From positions 3,957,001 through 4,021,000 of the forward strand of contig JAKCOZ010000020.1 in NCBI GenBank assembly GCA_022605955.1: a stretch of 64,000 nt of DNA, read 5' to 3'. Below are positions 61,521-64,000 of this stretch, piece after piece. How positions within the stretch are numbered: position 1 is the first letter of the stretch; each line of letters starts with the position of its first letter. The notes beneath the pieces were generated by a model. That model did no database searches and was not told the DNA's origin. It was given only the letters and a program-made list of their open reading frames with translations. The translations under genes were made by a program, and so were the position numbers. The stretch comes from Rallus limicola (lineage: Eukaryota; Chordata; Aves; Gruiformes; Rallidae).

Positions 61521-64000
61521 CGTAATTTCTGAGTGTAGGAGAATTTTTGGAAATAACACAAGTGGGAGAAGAAAAAAAATGAATCTTTTAAAAATATTTA
61601 GATCTAGTCTTTAAGTCCTTGACACGAAATACAGCTTGCATTTTGATATTTGTAATAGTATTTGGGGTTGGGGTAAGAAATTTTTACTAATGCTGACGTT
61701 CTCTTTATGCCTCCCTGTGTTTTATCATAATCATTTGGTGTATTGTAACACTGGTTAACTTGTCTCTGTGAGGATCTCTTTAATATAAAAGTTCTATCTG
61801 TTGTTTTCAAACACTGCATAAAGAAACAAAAACTAATTAATTGCATCAATAACATTTTTTAGATTCTTGTACTTTCTCACACTCAGCCTTTGCCATAAAA
61901 TCTGTTGCCTAGTGCAGTGCTGTGATTTTAAGCTGGTAATCATCCATGTATTTTGTATGCAGGCTTCCCTATTCTACTTGTGTTTATAATGCACATTTAG
62001 GTTTTGCAGTTCATGATCGAATTCACAATCAAACTGAGTTCTCAGCATGATTCATCTAAATGTGTTGCTTTGATGGGCTGAAGGAAGGTGTAGTACAGAA
62101 GAAATGCATTTGCTGTGGCCATGCTTTATGCCTTTTCTGCTGCAGGTTGACACATGATGGATAAAATCCTGAGCTGATACACCAGTTAAATCAGAATTAC
62201 CAAAGGACAGTGGTGGAAATGCTTATACCCACAGACACGGAGCTCCTTGTAGCTGGGGGAATATAAATTCCCAGGAACAGAGCCCTCTGTGTGGGATCAG
62301 GCCATAGAACTCCAGATTTATACTGAGTCTAAGTGTTTGACAGTTCTAAGTTATTTTGTGTGTGATCAGGATGTATACCTGCCCACCTTGAAATTCAACA
62401 AAATAGTTCAAAGCAAGCAAATCTTAATTCAGCTGTCGCTTCCCATAAAATAAGCCAGGCTAATGCCATAGGCCTGTCAGCATCACAGAAACAGGGGGAA
62501 AAAAAATACTTTGCCATAATTGACATTTCCTTCAATAGCAGTCACTTGGAAGTGGATATAGTTTTGTCAGCATTTGAGTTAAATGCTACCCATTGGGTGT
62601 CAGCCTCGGACAATTAGTAAGCAAAAGCAATCACCAGAAGGCAAAAAAAAGAAAAGGGATTAAAAAGAATTAAATGAGGCACAAGAAATTCAATAATTTC
62701 CATTTGTAAGGAAAGGATATAATAAGGCAGTGATGCACTGCAGATTTATCTCTGGAGTAAAATCAGTCTTTATAAACTTACAATGCCTGCCTTTACCATC
62801 CTGCGGTATCCTTCACTCTACGGATCTCAGTCACACAATTCAGGGGTAAACTGGTGACATCAGGCTGTAGAAAGAGTGGCATTCACATTTGATACTAAGC
62901 AGAGGTAATTTATCTTCATACAACTGGTTAGTGGCCCTTAAGAATTTTCTATTAGCAGCAGATCCTGCGTATAAAAAGATGAAATTGTGCATACGGTAAT
63001 GGCCAGCCAGTTATCTCCTTCCAAAGGGAACAGCAGCTACCTACTGTAATGCCATGGGAAGGCAGCAGCAGTTCCTATAGGCAGAGAGTTTAAAAAATAA
63101 ACCCAAATCCACAAAACGATAGATAAATAAAACCAGTATTAATGTAATTCAACAACGATTCACTTTTCCTTGATCAGGCAAGCAAAAAGGCTTCTGCCCT
63201 GGGGATTTAAACATACCTCTGGGTGTTTGAGTATTCCACTCTCACACTGCAATCACAAGCAGCAAAGCCAACAGAAAGGAACATTCTCTTGCAGTCTAAT
63301 ATGATCCAATTCCCTATCTCTTAGCTGTGCTGCTTGAGATCGTGGCATGAAGAATTGCACACCAGTGGATAGAGAAGCAATCCATTAAAACAGCAGGACT
63401 GCCTTCGTCAGAATGCTGTCTTGAGATCCTTTATCAAGGTATAGCATAGCTCTGCATCTAGCTGAGTGGCTGATGGATAACATTAACCCACAGAAAGAAA
63501 AAAATTAAGCAAGAAAGAAAAGATTAGGAATAAACATTTTGCAGGAGGCTACATCCTGCTTCCAGAGAGACTGGATGCTGCTTGCTGCAGTATTCTTGAA
63601 TATCACTAACGGTGCTTAACTCTCCAAAGCCAACTGCTTCCAGTCTAAACTTTTTAAAGCCATGTCTTTCTGTTTGCTTTGTGGGATTTTTTTTCTTAGG
63701 GGATGAATAAATTAGTGAAAAAGCCTGGAAATCTGATTGAAGCAGCAGCATTGGCATTTGATTCAAATACATTATGGGGACTAGATGTTTGGTAGTTGGG
63801 AGGGGATTTTTTACATTTCCACAGGACATGTTGCTAAATAGCCTGGGCATGAGAACAAAGCAGCTGCAAAGTAAATGAGGCAGAGATAAAGCTAAAACCT
63901 GGCCTTGTTGGGAAAGAAGTGCAAAGAGATCTTGCCAAGACCAGACACAAAGAAAGGAGGATTGGCAACCTGGAAAAAGAGACTTGGAAAGAATTATTTG
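61521..64000. other. Unique non-coding sequence
   Basis: No gene or transposon is recognised. Sequence from about 62700 to 63350 is non-repetitive, with several retained CpGs (for example at 62803, 62821, 62968, 62994 and 63117), and could include a conserved element. The minus-strand frame at 63850-63524 (108 codons) has no identifiable domain. Confidence 0.45.

Overview
This window reads as ordinary non-coding DNA from a bird nuclear genome, either a gene desert or a long intron. The evidence for a bird is direct. At least five fragments of CR1, the dominant avian LINE, lie on the minus strand, one still carrying the characteristic 3'-terminal ATTCTATG-type octamers. A solo LTR of the kind common in bird genomes lies near 31.2-31.6 kb. 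The rest is AT-rich, CpG-poor unique sequence with short poly-A runs, (TG)n and (AT)n tracts. I see no bacterial, phage, plasmid or organellar organisation: no operons, ribosome binding sites, tRNA or rRNA genes, or CRISPR arrays.

Layout. 1-2.74 kb is unique sequence. 2.74-3.0 kb is a GC-rich, decayed minisatellite of roughly 17-18 bp units, which opens long frames on both strands. 3-17 kb is unique sequence with several compact, motif-dense patches that look like candidate conserved regulatory elements: 6.87 kb, 9.83-10.27 kb and 16.43 kb. A short CR1 tail lies at 17.2 kb. 17.3-28.2 kb is unique sequence with small tandem repeats (19.5 kb), a G/T-rich patch and a strong G-quadruplex motif (20.85 kb). 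28.23-28.89 kb is a rearranged CR1 with a decayed reverse-transcriptase C-terminal region. The solo LTR follows at 31.19-31.58 kb. 31.6-49.9 kb is unique, with a CpG-dense hairpin patch at 32.2 kb. CR1 tails lie at 49.9, 54.5 and 56.4 kb. A long perfect inverted repeat sits at 50.81-50.87 kb. 56.6-64 kb is unique apart from one short tandem duplication at 61.5 kb.

Genes. I found no protein-coding gene that I can support. Apart from the CR1 fragment, none of the longer open frames shows recognisable homology, and most have the composition expected of chance frames. Two weak places where an exon finder would be worthwhile are given as findings (12.7-13.25 kb and 55.3-55.8 kb, both minus strand). 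I did not find a convincing undescribed system. The most unusual local structures are the 14-bp-arm inverted repeat near 50.84 kb, the CpG-retaining patches, and the rearranged CR1.
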